Position numbers and translations under genes: made by a program
The notes under the pieces: generated by a model
Database searches by the model: none
Told to the model about the DNA's origin: nothing
The model's input: only the letters and a program-made list of their open reading frames with translations
Origin: Streptomycetaceae bacterium
GTDB lineage: Bacteria > Actinomycetota > Actinomycetes > Nanopelagicales > Nanopelagicaceae
NCBI GenBank assembly: GCA_027486075.1
Contig: JAIXPU010000122.1
Location: forward strand, 1-8,151
Direction: 5' to 3'
DNA length: 8,151 nucleotides
Shown here: piece after piece, positions 6,813-8,151 of the stretch
Numbering within the stretch: position 1 is the stretch's first letter
Layout: the number at the start of each line of letters is the position of its first letter

Positions 6813-8151
6813 TCTGTCTCTGCCATTCCTTGGATACCTTCTGACCAAGCCTGCGTAATCATCTCTGCCAACTCTTCTAACTTCTCAGAGCGCGATGCCT
6901 TTACCAGCACGACATCTCCTTTATTCATACTTGCCACCATTGTGGCGGCCTGCTCTTTACTCAAAAATGTATGCACTGTCGTTGCGCTCTGCGCCGGAAT
7001 GGCTTGCCCATATTCAGGGGCCGCAACACATACGAGGTGATCAATTCCAAGTTCTGAGGCAAGGGTGCCAATAGCGGCATGGTCTTGGTCTGATGACTCG
7101 CCGAGTTCATGCATTTTTCCGAGAAATGCCCATGCTTCACCGCCGCGCTCTTGCGCAAAATGGACGAGTGTCTGTAACGCTGCAGATGTCGCCTCGGGGC
7201 TTGCGTTGTATGAATCATTGATAAGAACAAGTGAGTTCAATTCAGAAATCTCCATGCGCCATTTAGCCGAAGATTCAGCTGTTGAAAGTCCGCCCGCAAT
7301 TTGATCGAGGGTCAGCCCCAAAACCGAAGCGACAGCTGCGACTGCGAGAGCGTTAGCCACTTGATGTAGCCCGACAATACGAAGCCCCACCGCGGTACGA
7401 CCCTCTGGCGTCACTAGATCAAAGTGGGCGCGACCTTCGCGAATTTCGATATCAGTTGCGCGAATTTCGCAGCCACTGCTCTCTCCAAAAGTGACAATAC
7501 GACCCTTGTGAAGAGCCGACATCTTGGGAGTGAATTCGTCGTACTGACCCAAGATTGCAACTGCTGTCGGTTGCAAAGTTGAGATGAGCTCTGACTTTGT
7601 TTCAGCGATAGCTGCTTGTGAACCAAACTCTCCTACGTGAGCTGTTCCCACACGTAGGACTACGCCAACGTCCGGAACCGCAATTCTGCAGAGATGTGCA
7701 ATATCGCCTTTATGGCGTGCGCCCATCTCGACGATGCAGAAACGAGTCTTCTCATCACATTGCAGCAAAGATAGCGGCGCACCGATTTCGTTATTGTAAT
7801 TTCCGTGTGGCGCCACTGTGGGAGCAACTGTTGAAAGCACGGAGGCGAGCAGTTCCTTCGTTGTTGTCTTTCCTTGCGAACCGGTAATTCCAATAACAGT
7901 AAGGCCTGATAGGCGGCTACGCACTTCGTGTGCCAACAGACCAAGGGCTTCAATGGTGCTCTTCACCAACACATGAGGACCAGCTACAGTGCGTTCAGCC
8001 AAGGTGAGGACCGCACCATGAGATTGCGCATCTGAAACGAAGTCATGGCCATCTACTCTCTCGCCCTGGATGGCGATAAAGAGCGAGCCTTTCGTTGCAG
8101 AGCGAGAATCAATGACCGGGTTTGCCGAGACAACTACATCTTCTCCATGAA
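6809..8151 (-). CDS. murF: UDP-N-acetylmuramoyl-tripeptide--D-alanyl-D-alanine ligase MurF (5' end outside window)
   Basis: MurF adds the D-Ala-D-Ala dipeptide to UDP-MurNAc-tripeptide using ATP, completing the cytoplasmic precursor used by MraY. The frame is open to the right edge, giving 446 visible residues. The visible protein begins HGEDVVV and then PVIDSRSATKGSLFIAIQGE, the MurF/MurE-type UDP-binding domain, so probably only 15-25 residues are missing. A TTG at 8002 is internal and is not the start. Later motifs, in visible numbering, are the P-loop GSQGKTTTKE (90-99), the MurF-type GNYNNEIGAPLSLL (116-129), EMGARHKGD (141-149), ETKSEL (183-188) with a likely carbamylated lysine, HQVANALA (262-269), NDSYNASPEA (311-320), FLGKMHELGE (342-351) and VLVKASRSEKL (415-425). 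The NNEIG and NDSYNASP motifs separate MurF from MurE. By actinobacterial convention murE and ftsI should lie beyond the right edge. Confidence 0.97.
   Translation of the reverse strand, partial: HGEDVVVSANPVIDSRSATKGSLFIAIQGERVDGHDFVSDAQSHGAVLTLAERTVAGPHVLVKSTIEALGLLAHEVRSRLSGLTVIGITGSQGKTTTKELLASVLSTVAPTVAPHGNYNNEIGAPLSLLQCDEKTRFCIVEMGARHKGDIAHLCRIAVPDVGVVLRVGTAHVGEFGSQAAIAETKSELISTLQPTAVAILGQYDEFTPKMSALHKGRIVTFGESSGCEIRATDIEIREGRAHFDLVTPEGRTAVGLRIVGLHQVANALAVAAVASVLGLTLDQIAGGLSTAESSAKWRMEISELNSLVLINDSYNASPEATSAALQTLVHFAQERGGEAWAFLGKMHELGESSDQDHAAIGTLASELGIDHLVCVAAPEYGQAIPAQSATTVHTFLSKEQAATMVASMNKGDVVLVKASRSEKLEELAEMITQAWSEGIQGMAETE
7631..7659 (-). repeat. Perfect 9-bp inverted repeat inside murF
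   Basis: The arms are 7631-7639 and 7651-7659 (TCCTACGTG and its exact complement) around an 11-nt loop, so the murF mRNA could form a short hairpin here. The segment encodes the conserved VLRVGTAHVGEF stretch of the ATPase domain, and no U-run follows it, so it is not a terminator. Chance is a realistic explanation: roughly 0.5 such repeats with loops up to about 20 nt are expected in a window of this size. Confidence 0.4.

Noticed and set aside
5754..6848. Longer MraY starting at the TTG at 6848
   Set aside because: The 12 added residues are highly charged, lie inside murF and do not resemble an MraY N-terminus. The ATG at 6812 gives the family-typical ATGA overlap and a standard start.
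6809..8002. murF starting at the TTG at 8002
   Set aside because: The frame continues open to the right edge and encodes the conserved N-terminal MurF domain (IDSRSATKGSLF), so 8002 is internal and the gene is only cut by the window.
1..8151. Mobile element, CRISPR array, tRNA/rRNA, phage or defence genes
   Set aside because: No transposase, direct-repeat array, structured RNA or foreign gene was found. The window is filled by seven housekeeping genes with consistent codon use and direction.

Overview
The window holds one uninterrupted block of the division and cell wall (dcw) cluster, all on the minus strand. In the direction of transcription (right to left) the genes are murF (5' end cut by the right edge), mraY, murD, ftsW, murG, murC and ftsQ. 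A short non-coding spacer follows at the left edge, where ftsZ would be expected next. No gene is supported on the plus strand; every open frame there lies antisense to a conserved dcw gene.

The organism is most likely an actinobacterium (Actinomycetota). The order murF-mraY-murD-ftsW-murG-murC-ftsQ is the classical actinobacterial one. MurG carries the GGGTAGHIEPALA and PIGNGEQ forms that I associate with that phylum. Base composition looks close to half G+C, low for the phylum. The genes overlap or abut, FtsQ and FtsW have short tails, and TTG and GTG starts occur. Together these suggest a streamlined lineage such as the freshwater Nanopelagicales (acI), but the genus-level guess is inference and no 16S or other marker is present.

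The gene junctions are extremely tight: murF/mraY overlap by 4 bp (ATGA), mraY/murD are 7 bp apart, murD/ftsW overlap by 11 bp, ftsW/murG overlap by 4 bp (ATGA), murG/murC abut with no gap, and murC/ftsQ overlap by about 8 bp. I see no convincing promoter or terminator within the block, so it reads as one polycistronic unit with translational coupling. The only non-coding stretch is the 78 bp at the left edge.

Functionally, MurC, MurD and MurF are cytoplasmic ATP-dependent ligases. They add L-Ala, D-Glu and D-Ala-D-Ala to UDP-MurNAc; MurE, not visible, would act between MurD and MurF. MraY moves the product onto undecaprenyl phosphate (lipid I), MurG adds GlcNAc (lipid II), and FtsW polymerises lipid II at the septum. 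FtsQ is a membrane scaffold of the divisome. All signature motifs checked are present and no frameshift or pseudogene is seen.

I found no undescribed system here. The points worth a second look are details: the MraY QHH motif, a cysteine pair in an outer MraY loop, the minimal cytoplasmic tails of FtsQ and FtsW, and the Shine-Dalgarno sequence embedded in the murG stop region.
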